A stretch of DNA of 64,000 nucleotides, taken from the NCBI GenBank assembly GCA_030549335.1, contig CM060188.1:47085696-47149695 (forward strand). The letters are read 5' to 3'. How positions within the stretch are numbered: the stretch's first letter is position 1; the number at the start of each line of letters is the position of its first letter. The translations under genes were made by a program, and so were the position numbers. The notes beneath the pieces were generated by a model that was given only the letters and a program-made list of their open reading frames with translations, made no database searches and was not told the DNA's origin. The DNA is from Pontederia crassipes (Eukaryota > Streptophyta > Magnoliopsida > Commelinales > Pontederiaceae). This document shows positions 49,061-61,358 of the stretch, in pieces.

Positions 49061-51510
49061 TTAAATTGGTGCTATGCATGTGTTTATGAAGAGGAATAAT
49101 CATGTCATATGTGTTGTATGTATGCGAAATAGTAGTGTAAATATATACCATGATTCTCCATATCAGTTGTTAACATCAGATCATAATTTCTGATGAGATC
49201 ATATCAAAGGTAGTCTTTCGATCGTTGTACAATCATTATGAGTTCATAGTGATTTATTGGGTCTAACGAATGTTGTACAACTATCATGAATCTAATGAAT
49301 AGAATGTTCATATCATATTTGGATTAATTCATCATTACATTTCTTAATGATATATTCAGATAGTTTAGAGCAGCATTTAAAATATAGAAGGACGGTACTC
49401 AAGAGTGGAGACACTGAGGTAGCATAAGCTGTAGTCGAAGGAAATTATTTTTGTTAGGTGCATAGCCTCCAAGTAGGCAATTTTGTGGATTCGACGAAAG
49501 TGAAAGTAGTGACAAATTAGTCAAAGTTTAATAATGCAATAGAGATTCACAGATTTCTCTCTGATGAATAAGAGCAATGCAAGAACAATTTTCCTATTGG
49601 TTTTCATGGTCACTTTCATCAAGGGTTTTGTTGCATAATGTGCCAAAATTATCTCACATTAGAATCTACTTCCATCTTACCAATTTCCCACCTAATTTCT
49701 CTAGGTAGTATACCAATTACCCCCAAGAACATTGCCACAACGTACGTCTGTCATTCCATCTCCGTCAAGACTTCTATAAGGGGCCTCTCTCTCTCTCCCC
49801 CCATCTCAAGCATATATAAGACTATTGATGATTTATAAAGAGCATAATGAATGCCTCGCCATTTGACAAGACACTGGCAAATGTTTATATTTTATACAAA
49901 CACCCTCTTCACCTACACGCAGCACATGGTCAAGTACATGAAAGTGATCCCCCTCGGCCGCCCCACATGGCAGCTAAATTTAAACCTTGAATTAAATGCT
50001 CTGTCCTATAAATTGAATTCTCTTTTGTTCTTTGTCACCAAGCACATAAATATTAAAGGGGGAGATAAATAAATTCTGGAATTTATTTTGCTTAAAATAA
50101 ACAAGTCAAGCCCCTGAAGCCCTGATATGTATGAATTGATACAAGTTCAATTTTCATTTACAGGAGAAGTCAATTTTCATGTAATGGGGAAATATATGAC
50201 AAGTTATCTGCAAGAATGTGAGTCTTTTCTTTCCTCCTTGGATGATCACTCAACATTAACTTTGGGCTAAACGATTGATCTTCACAAGATTGCCTGGTAA
50301 TTGTGTTTCATTATCTCTTCAGTGACTTCCCTAAACTCATAAAATTGCTTGATTGCTACCTCATCATCCTTCTAATACTATTCATCTTGTGATATTCCAT
50401 GAAGGTAAAAAAGAAAACAAAAAGACCAATCTGAATCACATGAATAACATTTCATGAGGAGAAACTTAATTACAGATCCAAAATTGCACTGACCACTAAT
50501 TATAACCCCATGACAGATCCATATTGCATTAGGCACTTGATCAAAGATCCATATTTCGTTGGTCATTAAGTACAAGTTAAACCCAAGATTCATGATTCAC
50601 TGCATGTTTCCTCAACCACAGCTCTCTTTTATAGAGAGGCTATTAATGATTATATAAACACCAAAAAATAGTTGGCTTTTTTTTTATTCCATTGACAAGT
50701 GATATGGATCCTACCCTGAATTGGATTAATCAGGATCCAATGTGACTCTTTCCTCCTCCCATTGTTGTGTTCCAACCTCCAAGTTATTGAATATGGGTCC
50801 ATAACCTGCATAAACTTGGACAAAGTGCTGCACAATCAGACTTAGAGCAACTGTGACCAGAATAGGAAAAAAGGAATATATGTAGCAAAAGAAGGGAAGA
50901 TGAGGTGAACAAGTCTCATTATCTCTTTTTCTTGCATTAGTAAGCACATATGCACTCTTTCTTTATTGCCTAATTGTTGGCAGCTTCCAAGTCTGTGCAC
51001 TAAAATAAGAACTCTAATTTAACATCTCAGTAGAGAGGTGGAACCAAAGGAGTAAAAAAGGGTAGGATGAAAAGACCACTCAATCACTTATAATTTAATT
51101 TCCTTGGTGAGGATTCCTGCAGCACAGTGGTGAACAGTTGTTTGTCCCAATCAGGTTTGGTCGCAGTGTAGTTGCAATGTAATGGATCGTGATCATTAGT
51201 CATTGTTTCTAGCTTTTTGCATTCCTGTGCAACAAAATGAATTGTTCCTCCTGATCAGGGACCTCACCCACCCAACCATGCAGTTTTTAGCATGAGCTTT
51301 CGCTCTCATCTTAACTCATCTGTGGCACCAAAGTCCCAAACTTCTCTTCTTCTTTTTTGCTCAAATGCCACGCCATGACATGCCACCAGTCCATCACTAG
51401 CAAAAACCCACAAAGGAAACCTCAGTTGGCCACTAAGAAATGCTGCCTTCTTCTCTCAGGTCACCACCTCCATTCCAGGGACACCCTTGCCACTTTTTCA
51501 AGCACCAAAC
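49061..51510. other. Intergenic, nothing recognised
   Basis: AT-rich DNA with only short, motif-free frames. No repeat with readable ends was found. Confidence 0.45.
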
Positions 51511-51524
51511 AGAAAACTAACAAC

Positions 51525-51705
51525 AATACAACAACAACAATAACAAAGCCTTATCTCACTAGGTGGGGTCGGCTACATGGATCATATGACGCCATATTCG
51601 TTGATCCATGTTCGTGAGATTCGACAGGGTTTTACGCTGGCTGTCGGGGCCTAACACAACCCTCCTCCTTTATCCGGGCTTGGGACCGGCTATAAAACAT
51701 AGGCG
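51525..51705 (-). mobile_element. RTE-tailed short element (Au-SINE-like), second copy
   Basis: On the minus strand it runs from CGCCTATGTTTTATAGCCGG through CAAGCCCGGATAAAGGAGG to CCGACCCCACCTAGTGAGAT and a (GTT)n-like tail at about 51525-51545. It matches the copy at 28045-28220 almost throughout. Possible flank repeats (GAAAACTAA on the left and GAAAACAAA on the right) suggest a decayed target duplication. Confidence 0.85.
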
Positions 51706-53500
51706 AAAACAAAATCCAAAGAAAATGGAAGTGGAATTGTTGATTAAGATTTTTGTTTCTTTTTTGTGGATGTAACACTTTTCTTTAATCCCAGCACCAT
51801 CTGAAATAACCAAACCATCATCATCCTTCAAACTTTTCACTATATAATTTTGCATTTATAGCACAAGTTTCTGCAGCAACCTAAGGCATATACATCTGCA
51901 AATATATTCACAAGTAGAGGAGCTCTATTCATAAAATTGTACTGTAACTGGAAGAGCATTGCAGAAGATTCCTTGATACAAAAAAAAAAAAAAAGCTCAG
52001 ATTCGCATAAAGTTCATCTAATATATTTAAGTCTCCACCTCCTGCCCAAGATGAATTCTATACAGAATTCTGCAAATTTATAAATTGAGAATCTTAATTA
52101 GTAGCTTGTGCCTTGTGGTGCACGCTCGCTTGTACTTGTCTGCAAGACCATCTTGTGCCTCCTGCACATTATATTAATGCTCATTAATCATGAAGAAAGC
52201 ATAAACTAATGTGACAGGCATTTGTCGTCTTGGTATCATAGATCTGCAGTAAATTTGTAAAGCATCGGGTGACTGAAAGACAAATAAATATAACTTCAAT
52301 ACTCAGGATATTCGAACCCAATTCTTATATATAATGAACATGCAATACTTAGGACTTCAACAATTCCCAAGTAAATAGCATTTTAAAGTGCACTTAATTG
52401 CCTTCAGAAATCAAATTCCTTAGTTTTGAATTGAAACTGCCATTTGTTCGCGTTGCGAGATCGTCTTAAAAGTGTGTGTCAAATTGAACTAGTTAAGATC
52501 TGCTGATTTTCTGAATATGAAAAAGCAATTGAAGCTTACCTGTAACTCAGAAGAAATCAATATTCAACTTGATTTTTTCAGAACTAGAAGCCAATATTAT
52601 ATCGCTTGTTCATCTTGATTATATGGCATTTTTTGCTTACCAAGATGACATAACGTCAAATGGAAAATAGTAAATCAGCGATGAGAGATACCTTCAATTT
52701 GAATATACCCAGTGATTGTGCATGAGTTCTTTATGACAACAACCTGTTGATCCTTTTCTTAATTATAGAAGCCACAGAAAGCAATGAGCAGTTAATAATG
52801 GGAGGTCCCCAGTATCACATGGTCTCCGAACCCATGATTTAATTACGCAGTTCAGACCTGACTTTGACATAAATGATGATTTCTGTGGGATCACTTCAGT
52901 TAATTTACGGCATAGAACACGAGATCCCACCACTTCGCCATTCCATATCAATTTTTCTGAAAACTCCCCAAGTCTTCATGGCAGGTTTAACACTCTGACA
53001 GAAGCAGTGATAAAGAAAGATTATTATGGATTTTTACCAAAAGATATGTTTCTGGTAATTCCGTGGAAAATAACATGTTAACCGACGACCAATCACAGGA
53101 ATGTGTTCTTTAAGCACAATGATTTGTTTCTTCAATCAGTAACCACAATAAAATGGGACATGTTTTCAGAAGACTGTTGCAGATGGGGTTCAGGAAGGGA
53201 CTCATTCTTCGTGACGGTCATGTCAATGGGGTATTATAATATTCTTGCTCTTGGCTTCGTATCATATGTACAAATTGGCTGAAAGCGAAATGTATTGCTA
53301 CGATCTTCCTTGCTTTATTTGTCAAATAAGATGTTGCCTCTATCCATTTCTCATCCACATAGTTTATGCAAAAAAAAAATTTATGTACAGGGAATGACAC
53401 ATTATTTTCAGATAACAAAAAGCTTCAACCATCAAATCGAAGGTGTAAGCAATGGCCAAAGAAAGGGAGCATGTTTATATAAAAGTTCCCATTACATTGC
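51706..53500. other. Intergenic, downstream of the bZIP gene
   Basis: No gene is supported. An A run lies at about 51981-51994. The nearest part to 53816 should hold the bZIP 3' UTR end and poly-A site; a (GA)10 run at 53516-53536 lies beyond it. Confidence 0.45.
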
Positions 53501-53815
53501 ATATATATGTAGAGAAAGAGAGAGAGAGAGAGAGACTGATTACATTTTAACAGCAGCATTATAGCCTGAACACAGATCATATGCCACCATTATTGATACA
53601 AGATCTCCACTACCATTTGCCTTCGTAGCCCCTGGTCCAGAACAGCTTTTAGAAGCAGTAAAAATATCCTGTCCTCACTCCCACTCTCATCACACACTAC
53701 CGAGCCAATGAACAGCCAAGTAGGTGGGCCGTCCATGGCGAAAACACTATTGCAAAGGCCAAAACCAAAAGCCGTAGGGGTCCCCCATCTTGGGGGCACC
53801 TTTACAGCCTTCTGC

Positions 53816-54313
53816 TCAACAATATTGAAACATGTCTGCCGTGGCCATGATGGGTTGGTTCACGGCAATCAAGTTCCATGGCCTCATGAAGCTGTCAGGC
53901 GCGTCGGCGATGAGGTCATTGCCGGCGGTGCCGGTGGCAGCGCCCGTGCTCGTGCCGGTGCCGCCGCCGCTTCCGTTCATGAAGTATATGATCTCGTTCA
54001 GAGACTGCAGGCGGCTGCTCAGCTCCACCATCTGCGTCCTGAGCACGGAGTTCTCGCCCTCGGCGGCGAGGTACTGCTGAGTGGTGATGTTGAGGGCGGT
54101 CAGTATCTGGCTGTTCTCCTTCCTGAGGTGGCTCACCTGCGCCATGAGGTCATCCAAGTGCTTCTGCTTCCGCATCCTGGACCGGCGCGCCGACTCCCGG
54201 TTGGATAGCATTCGCTTCTGCTTTCTCTGGTTCATCAGGGCCTGGAGGTCCTCCTCTGACCCGGAGTTGGCAATCTGGCTGCAACCGGAGGAAGCTCCAC
54301 TGGAAGACACCAT
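53816..54313 (-). CDS. Group S1 bZIP transcription factor
   Basis: An intronless frame of 165 codons, the usual size and structure for S1 bZIPs (the bZIP2/11/44/53 and OCS-binding group). The basic region at about residues 28-47 contains NRESARRSR, the invariant N-x7-R that contacts ACGT-core DNA. It passes into a long zipper with heptad Leu or other hydrophobic residues (HLDDLMAQVSHL, ILTALNI, YLAAEGENSVL, QMVELSSRL). The C-terminus ends in RPWNL..QPIMATADMFQYC, typical of the group. The first MVSSSG Met (54313) is preferred over the in-frame Met at 54370, because family members start there and the upstream stretch is an Ile-rich AT leader. S1 bZIPs act in the nucleus, often as heterodimers with group C bZIPs, on amino-acid and sugar metabolism genes. 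Translation is expected to be sugar-controlled through the upstream ORF. Confidence 0.96.
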   Translation of the reverse strand: MVSSSGASSGCSQIANSGSEEDLQALMNQRKQKRMLSNRESARRSRMRKQKHLDDLMAQVSHLRKENSQILTALNITTQQYLAAEGENSVLRTQMVELSSRLQSLNEIIYFMNGSGGGTGTSTGAATGTAGNDLIADAPDSFMRPWNLIAVNQPIMATADMFQYC

Positions 54314-54566
54314 TGGGCTATAGCTATTCTTTTTTATTATTATTACTATTATTACTAATATTGCACACAAGTGAAATCTGAACTTTAGGAGTTATTATGT
54401 AGATGGATCTACTAATTAGGGAAACGGTAGATAAGAGATCTCTGCTAGATGGAAGATTTATTGCCAGATTATATATAGTAAGTAGTATTTTAGAAAGATG
54501 CTATAAGCAAAATATAGATGGGAGTTGAGATGCGCGGTGGGGTGGTCTGAGCTCAGAGCAACGAGT

Positions 54567-54692
54567 TCATGAGAAAACATAGAACCAGTAGAGGAACACC
54601 ACGGAGAACGATTGCACCAGGTGGGTCCTTCGCCGGAGTGTGGAATTTATCATAAACCCGGAGAGGAGGATTTCACTGAGGACGGGCGACAT
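54567..54692 (-). CDS. Sucrose-control peptide uORF (SC-uORF) of the bZIP mRNA
   Basis: The minus-strand frame from the ATG at 54692 to the TGA at 54569-54567 encodes 41 residues. It begins MSPVLSEILLSGF, continues through LRRRTHLVQSFSVV and ends FLYWFYVFS immediately before the stop. This is the peptide conserved in S1 bZIP leaders of monocots and dicots. In Arabidopsis bZIP11 it stalls ribosomes near the stop when sucrose is high and so represses the main frame. The key C-terminal residues are intact here. The start context is weak (CCG before ATG, T after), which would allow leaky scanning. It ends 253 bases before the main ATG, with no other ATG in between. Confidence 0.96.
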   Translation of the reverse strand: MSPVLSEILLSGFMINSTLRRRTHLVQSFSVVFLYWFYVFS

Positions 54693-54726
54693 CGGCGAGG
54701 AACATCAAGATGAGCCGGCGCCGCAT
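54673..54726 (-). CDS. Short upstream ORF overlapping the SC-uORF
   Basis: ATG at 54726, 17 codons (MRRRRLILMFLADVARP..), TGA at 54675-54673. It overlaps the beginning of the SC-uORF in another frame. Ribosomes that start here would miss the SC-uORF start, so it could tune how often the control peptide is made. Several uORFs in one leader are usual for this gene group. Coding is seen; function is inferred. Confidence 0.65.
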   Translation of the reverse strand: MRRRLILMFLADVARPQ

Positions 54727-55100
54727 GTGAGACGGGGGGTTGGCGGTGGATGAGAAGGCTCCACGGCGAACAGCTCGGAGTGCCCAAAAAGGTGCGACCT
54801 TTCGCCGGAAAACCAACCAAAGTTCAGATTTTGACGCAAGTTCCCGCAGCAAGATAACGTGATTCAGGTAAGAGAAGTAGAGCTCTCAGATCAAAAGAAA
54901 GGCAGTGAGAAGCAGAACAGGAGGGGAGGGTGGGGATGGGGAAGGGAGGAGATGGAATGAGTAAGAACTAATAATAATAAGAAGAGAGAGAGAGCACCAC
55001 CACAGGAAGGAGATAAGGAGAGGAGGGGGGAGAGTTATAGAAAGGGAGCTGTGTGAGAGGGTGGAGAGAGGAAGAAGTTTTGGGAGGGCAATGGGGATGG

Positions 55101-55110
55101 AATTTATAGA
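55101..55110 (-). promoter_or_regulatory. TATA box of the bZIP gene
   Basis: Minus strand TCTATAAATT, a strong TATA match, lying upstream of the pyrimidine-rich leader. Transcription would begin about 30 bases downstream, near 55075. Confidence 0.6.
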
Positions 55111-55399
55111 ATTGAGGTGAGGATTTTGATTTTGAGGAAGTTGGAGAAGGGACTAATTTAATAATGTGAAATAATAATATAATAATAATAGTAGTAGTAG
55201 TATGAAGTGCTTAAAGAGATTAAAAAGTTTGGAATCTGTATCGACTGCTGCTACTGGAGGGTGGTTGTGAGGAGGAGGTGCATGAGGCATGTGGGGGGAG
55301 GGGAAGGTGGTGGTAGACTGGTGAGGGCCAAAATGGGATCTCCCACAAGAATCCAATTCCAGCTGGTGGGCAGAAGGTTTCATGATTTGAAAAGGTAAT

Positions 55400-58300
55400 C
55401 ATGATCAAAGCTTTGATTTATTCAACCATCAAGATTGAAATAGCAATTCCTTTTTTTAGGTTATAACTTATAAAGAAAGGGTCCATCAACCTAATACAAT
55501 AAAAATAAATAAGCACATAATATGTTACAGAGTGTGCATCATTGTGCTACACCATTGTTCCTAATAGTCCAATACCAATGTTTTTCAACAGGGTCATTTT
55601 TATCCAATCAATTATTTGCGAGATAAATTATAATATATTTAGGTTAAATCATTAATTATATCAGTAAATTGTATTTTAAAGCTGCATGTTGGTTTTAAAT
55701 GGTAATTTTATTTTCTGAAATATATTAGAATGCTCAATTCTTCTCGTAATATATAGTGATACCCCAAATTGTTACAAAACTTGGACCATTTCTTCTTTTA
55801 CAAAATATATGACAGTAACACTTATAAGAGTGGGTTTCAAATCCAAAGGGAACAAAAAAAAAAGGAAAGGATTTCATATTTTTTCTGAAATAGATTATTC
55901 TAATTATTCATCTTTCTTTGAGTGTCACAAAAATCAACATTTTTTATTTAATGGTAGAAATTTAATTAACAACACAGTTAAATTACATAACAATTGTATC
56001 ACATCAAATAATCCATACTGATGTTTTTTTTATACTAGATATTTGAATATGATCAACGATTTCACTTTATTTCCTTCTTCATTCCAGGTATAAATTTTCA
56101 TTCTTTAATTGAACAAGAAATTAGAAAAAAAAAGGTCCTTATATGATCAACTATTGATTTCTTTTGTTGTGAATCATGTAAGCAAATCCATCATAAATTG
56201 TCTAAAATGTTAAAATAATGATATGAAATAATGATGCATCCATATTTGAGAAAAAAAACAAACTAAGAAAGAAAGCATACAAGAATTGCACTTTATAATT
56301 AGAAGTGGCATTAAGTTTTTTTATATATTATTTAATATATGGATAAAATGGCCTAAAATGTAACATTAAGATTTTAGGAGTGGCAATAAGGGGATCCTTA
56401 ATTGTTAAGTATAAGCTGTTTTTATTCTGTTGTATAATCAATAGGACTTGACCTTCTAAACAAAATTCTTAAGCTACTCCTGTTAATTAGCAACAACAAT
56501 AATGTGAATCATTAAGGACCATGCCATCAATTGGAAGAAGAATATAAGTTATTGTGTGCAATTGATTGACAGTGATTAACTTGGTGGGGATAAATGAGGG
56601 CCTACAGGGACACAACAATGTTTTTTCCTAGTAGGATATACCACAGCTGTATGCATTCAATGGCACATGCCAAAATCATTCCAAAATAAACTCTTGACCA
56701 CAAAAGCATTAATACACCAGGCCATAAAATGAACCTTATTTCCAATCTGTAATTTAGGTTTTGATAAGAAAAAATATGTAAAATCAGTTTTTTTTCAAAG
56801 TAGTTTCTCCATTGCCTAATGCAGAAAAAGAAAAGGAAATCAAAACTAGAAGTGTAGAGAGAACAAACAACATCTTACGATTGCTTATTCTTCCAAATTT
56901 TCTAAAGGAAATCAAGGCACAATTTATTACTATTATTATTATCATCATCAATAAGACCACTTAATAATTAAGATTTAAAAAATATTTCTTACATATTTAT
57001 ATTATGTATTTTTAGTTTGTTTTTTACAGGAACAATGGCCTAATGGCATGTCTGATGCTTGTGTCTAGATCACAACTGGAAGCATGTTACAACAAAACAT
57101 TCTGAAATCTTTTTTTTTTTTTAGCAACATGCAGCAAGCACATTTGGGTCCACAGTCAGGAGTTGGTGGTGAACCATGGTAGTACTTAATTATCACTTCT
57201 TGCACCAAATGAAGGGATCCATGAAATATGGACCATGAAGTTTTTAAGCAAGGAAAACTTTCTATGTCAAACTGTGAGATCCATGGTAATTTTAGGTGAA
57301 ATGAAGACCAAATAGGTAATATGTAATTTATAAATGGAAGGTTATTAATTGTCCATTAATCATTATATTGAAAGGGAAGTGTCTCTATCCATTTCGTTTA
57401 AAGCAGAAGGTTAAGCAAAAGAGTAAACCTTTATAATATTCTAGATGAACATTCTCAGATTATTTGCCTAGACTAAAAGGAACGGCCACTAAATTGAGAT
57501 ATTAACTAAGATCATATATTGAAGATTGCAAAACTCCATTTATAAATATATATATATTGAAAATAGAATTTTTTTAGTGAATCAATATAATAATTTGTTG
57601 TGAATTTTAATTGATAACAACCGTGTATTTTTTGGATATTAAATAAGCGAGATATGATATTAAAACAAAATAGTGGATTGATGTATGCTAAATAATGAAA
57701 GAGAAAAAAATGATTGTGCTATATTTGTAAGGGATAGCATCATCGCATCCTTATTAATTAGTATTCGATTCATAATGAAGGGTGGATAAAAAATTTATCT
57801 AATTAATTAATTCACCATACATTATAAATCAAATTGTGATTAATAGGAGTATGTTGTGTTATCACTTAAAAAAAGTAGCACAAATATTAAATCCATAATT
57901 AAACTGAAAAAGTGATAATGGAACTAATGAGGGGTCTATTGGTTAATATTGGATTGTTGACAAATTAATGTTAGGAGTGAAACAACTACAAGAGAGAATG
58001 ACGAAATTGTGAAAGAAAACACATCAACTGTCGGTTTACTACTTTTATTGTTTTTAATCCCATGATAATATATACAATGTAAAAGAATTTTTTTATGTCT
58101 TTTGGTATGATGAAGATATTTATCATTCTTCCTCAGTAGAATTGAATCATGTAACGTTCGCTCACAACTTCCTTTTAAATGGTAAGATGGCAAACATCGA
58201 GTCAATTTGAGGTTCACTTTATTTTTCTCCTGAGAGAAAGAGAGAGAGATGGAGAAAAAAGAATTATCACAGGTTAGTTCTCTTTATTTTAGGCAAATGC

Positions 58301-58400
58301 ATGTACCTAGATATTTGAAGATGTCTACTCTCTCTTTTATTATTATTATTTCTTTTCAGTTGACATCATAATTCTCGAAAATAGTCGAACAAAAATTCGA
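55400..58400. other. AT-rich intergenic DNA upstream of the bZIP gene
   Basis: No gene, tRNA or delimited transposon seen. Poly-A/T runs and short ATT repeats (56925-56945) only. Distal bZIP regulatory elements may lie here but none is identified. Confidence 0.45.
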
Positions 58401-58417
58401 ATCACTATCATCCCAGT

Positions 58418-58420
<3 letters not shown>

Positions 58421-58511
<91 letters not shown>
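58421..58511. repeat. (CT)45 microsatellite
   Basis: About 45 uninterrupted CT units. The Arg-Glu frames read from it on the minus strand are artefacts. Confidence 0.98.
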
Positions 58512-58515
<4 letters not shown>

Positions 58516-58775
58516 CTTTGAATCGCACATCTATATTGGAGAAATATTCGAATACTAAGTGCCATCTTACTTTATCTTGTTTTTTGTGTTTTATACGGCC
58601 GATACCTTCCATTTATTGATTAAAAAAAGTTCCAATGGATCTAATGGCAAGAAGATGCTCCAGCAAATCCTAAAGCAATAAGAACACAAGTTCGAATTTG
58701 AGAAAACGAAATGTCCTCATCGACAAGATGAGTGATCATAATGTTTCATCCAAACCCAAGATAAAAAAAAAAAAT

Positions 58776-58802
58776 AAGAAGAAGAAGAAGAAGAAGAAGA
58801 AA
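58776..58802. repeat. (AAG)n run
   Basis: A short AAG repeat following an A run; it gives a false poly-Lys frame. Confidence 0.9.
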
Positions 58803-59761
58803 AAAGTTTGCATGTTCTCATGTAGTGCCAAAGTCAGGTTGAGCAACTTGTGTCAGGTTGGTGACCGCCAGCCACAAGCTCAATGGTGAGGTGAAGCAAC
58901 ACGAGCAGTTTCCAAATATATTATATTTATTATTTATGATACAATTCCAAAGTGTATATATATATAATGCAAGTTCTCTGGATCAGGCCATATTTGAAGC
59001 CTATGATTAATTTTATCATATTTCAATTCTTTAATATATATATATATATATATTCTAGATCAGGATGGTGTTGTAGAGGAGCAGATATAACTCAAATATA
59101 TATGTATGCAAGTAATAGCAAAGCCTGCTGTATTTGCATGACAATGACTTTTCATTTGTATCCAACCTTGAACAGTGTCTGATAGGAAACGAGATACTGG
59201 TAAACCTGAAACTGTGGGTTTCTCTCATAATCTAAAACTGGATATCTTTTCTTTTTTTTTTCTTTTGTTTTTCTGATATCTCAGAGATGATTGACAATGA
59301 AGAATAATCTTCTGATCTCCACTTGCATGCATATTCTGTTTTCAGTAACACAAAACAGAAAAGAGGTGGGAGATATATCTCTTCTGGTCATCTGGACAAA
59401 GTGGAAGAAGTTATTCTTAGAACAATATATCTCTTTAATGATTTTGCCCGGATTAAGCATCAGATGCCTCTTAGGTCGCCTGTGAACCGAATGAGTCCTT
59501 CGCCTCTGATTTTTATTTTGGGTCAATTTGAGCATCAGATGCCACTAAGACTTGATTGGAGAGGACTTAAATTACACAATGTGCACTCCAAAGGTGTGGC
59601 TCCAAGCTCTGCAGGACATGAATGAATTGTTTACTGAACATTGATTTGTGGTCATTTGGTTTAACTTTTTTCTCCTTTTCATCTCAACCAAAGGCATGAC
59701 AAAAGCCACATTTCGCACCACACATTTAAGAGTTTCTCGAGTGTTCTAATAAGTTTGTCAT

Positions 59762-59766
<5 letters not shown>

Positions 59767-59809
<43 letters not shown>

Positions 59810-59830
59810 CGTGTGTGTGTGTGAGAGAGA
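59767..59830. repeat. (GA)n(GT)n compound microsatellite
   Basis: About 20 GA units followed at once by about seven GT units. Confidence 0.95.
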
Positions 59831-60620
59831 ATATTCTACTAGACATACAGATCCTGGTAGCTGCGGTCTAAATCCTAGGTGCATGCATCTGGATCCTATA
59901 TCCCTGCATGCATCAACAATATTTTAGGCCGCATGAGTGCTGCGTGCACCTGGATGCAACTCCATGCCCATATGGTCCTAAGCTGAGGAGGGCTACTTTG
60001 ATAATTAACTTGGCATGCAGGTGCTGCTAATGGCAGGGCCACCATGAACGCCTGGCTTTTCTGCAACAAGTGCTTTGCTTCACAGGTTACTGATGATCAT
60101 GTCTGTCATGGCCGGTGGCCACTCCTAATGCTGTGGCATTGTGCATGCCATGACCCAATGGTGCACATGATGTGCCGAAAGACAGCCAATACTTCCAACT
60201 CCGACACAGCAGATATATTGGTACATTGATAAATAGAACAGATCCAATCTCCCATTTAGCCGATAGCCAAATCTACTTCTTCCCCATTTGCTAGTACAGA
60301 GAGAGAGAGAAAGAAATAATACATCTTTTTTCTTTGAATTGCAAACTCAAAAGGAAAGCTCAGAAGAAAAAGCAGACAGAGATGATACAGTGGTACCTAG
60401 AAATAAAAGTTAGTTTTTCTAGGTCTCCAAGGCACTTGAAAGCCTTGATGACCAAACACAAAAGAGGGGGACTTGTACTAGATGTCCTTGTAGTGTGGTC
60501 AACTTTCTCTGTCATCAAACTCCAGCCGGGGGAAGCTTCCTCAGTCCTCGATCTCTAGGAATTGATCCTTTTCGAATACTCAACCAAAAAAAAGGAAGAA
60601 AAAAAAAAATAAGCCAAGGG
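59831..60620. other. Intergenic, nothing recognised
   Basis: Several CATGCA (RY-like) hexamers at 59880-60030, but no gene around them to regulate. No coding feature supported. Confidence 0.4.
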
Positions 60621-60629
60621 TATACTCAT

Positions 60630-61358
60630 CAATGTTTTGAAAATTGGATCGGACCGGTCGGTTCAACCGGTTCAACCGCGAACTGGACGGTGATCCGGTC
60701 CGGTTAAAGTGCAAAATCGGTTTTGATGTTAAACCGGAGAAAACCGATTGAACCGGCCGGTTGGATCGGGTCGATTGAACCGGTTCAATTCAAATTTTGA
60801 AAAAAATTAAAATAATGACACAAATAGGAAAGTTGAAAAGGAAAAAAAAAAAGAAAAAAAAAAGAAATATAAGAAAGGAAGGAATATGACATATGTAATA
60901 TTAAATAGGAATGGAAATAAAAAAGGTAAGCATTTGAAATTGCTTAGCATTAAAATAGAAAATTATTAAAAGACATAAATAAAGGAAATAAAAAGAAAAG
61001 TATTAAAGAAAAAAAATAATTTAAGATAAACTTTATTATATAGCATTTATATCATTAAATAATAGATATTAAATTAATAATAATTTATTTATATTTCAAT
61101 GTTAATTATTATTATTTATCATTATTAAAACTTTTAACAAATTAAAATTATGTTATATTAATTTTTAATATTATTAATAGGTTATTAGTACAATATTAAT
61201 ATACTACATCATATAACTTATATTATATATCTATAATTATTATAAATAATATTATTTTAATAAAATCTGGTTCAATCCGGTCGAACCCGATCGGACCAGT
61301 CCAATCGTGATCCGGTAAAAAATCCGGTCCGATCGCCAGTCCGATTCTGAAAACATTG
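60630..61358. mobile_element. hAT-type MITE (729 bp)
   Basis: The left end is CAATGTTTTGAAAATTGGATCGGACCGG in two pieces, and the right end reversed is CAATGTTTTCAGAATCGG.., so they are inverted ends of about 25 imperfect bases. ATACTCAT stands on both sides (60622-60629 and 61359-61366), an exact 8-bp duplication as for hAT. Both ends are rich in CCGG(T/A)/GGTTCAACCGG motifs; the middle is AT-rich and non-coding. Its ends resemble those of the hAT element in intron 7 (CAATGTT), so the two may use related transposases. Confidence 0.93.

Larger units (their letters stand above)
54314..55075 (-). promoter_or_regulatory. Long 5' leader of the bZIP mRNA
   Basis: About 760 bases between the predicted start of transcription and the main ATG. 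On the mRNA strand the first part is pyrimidine-rich (CT repeats at about 54980-55060). It then carries two uORFs and ends AT-rich. The transcript start is inferred from the TATA box, not seen. Confidence 0.6.

Noticed and set aside
53708..54323. Plus-strand frames of 166, 82 and 80 codons
   Set aside because: They are antisense shadows of the bZIP coding region.
54314..54370. Longer bZIP start at 54370
   Set aside because: The added 19 residues are Ile-rich translation of an AT-rich leader, and the group starts at the MVSSSG-type Met.
58346..58612. Arg-Glu repeat protein
   Set aside because: A translation of the (CT)45 microsatellite.
59281..59625. Overlapping frames of 64-100 codons
   Set aside because: No motif, frames on both strands of similar length, no splice or promoter context.
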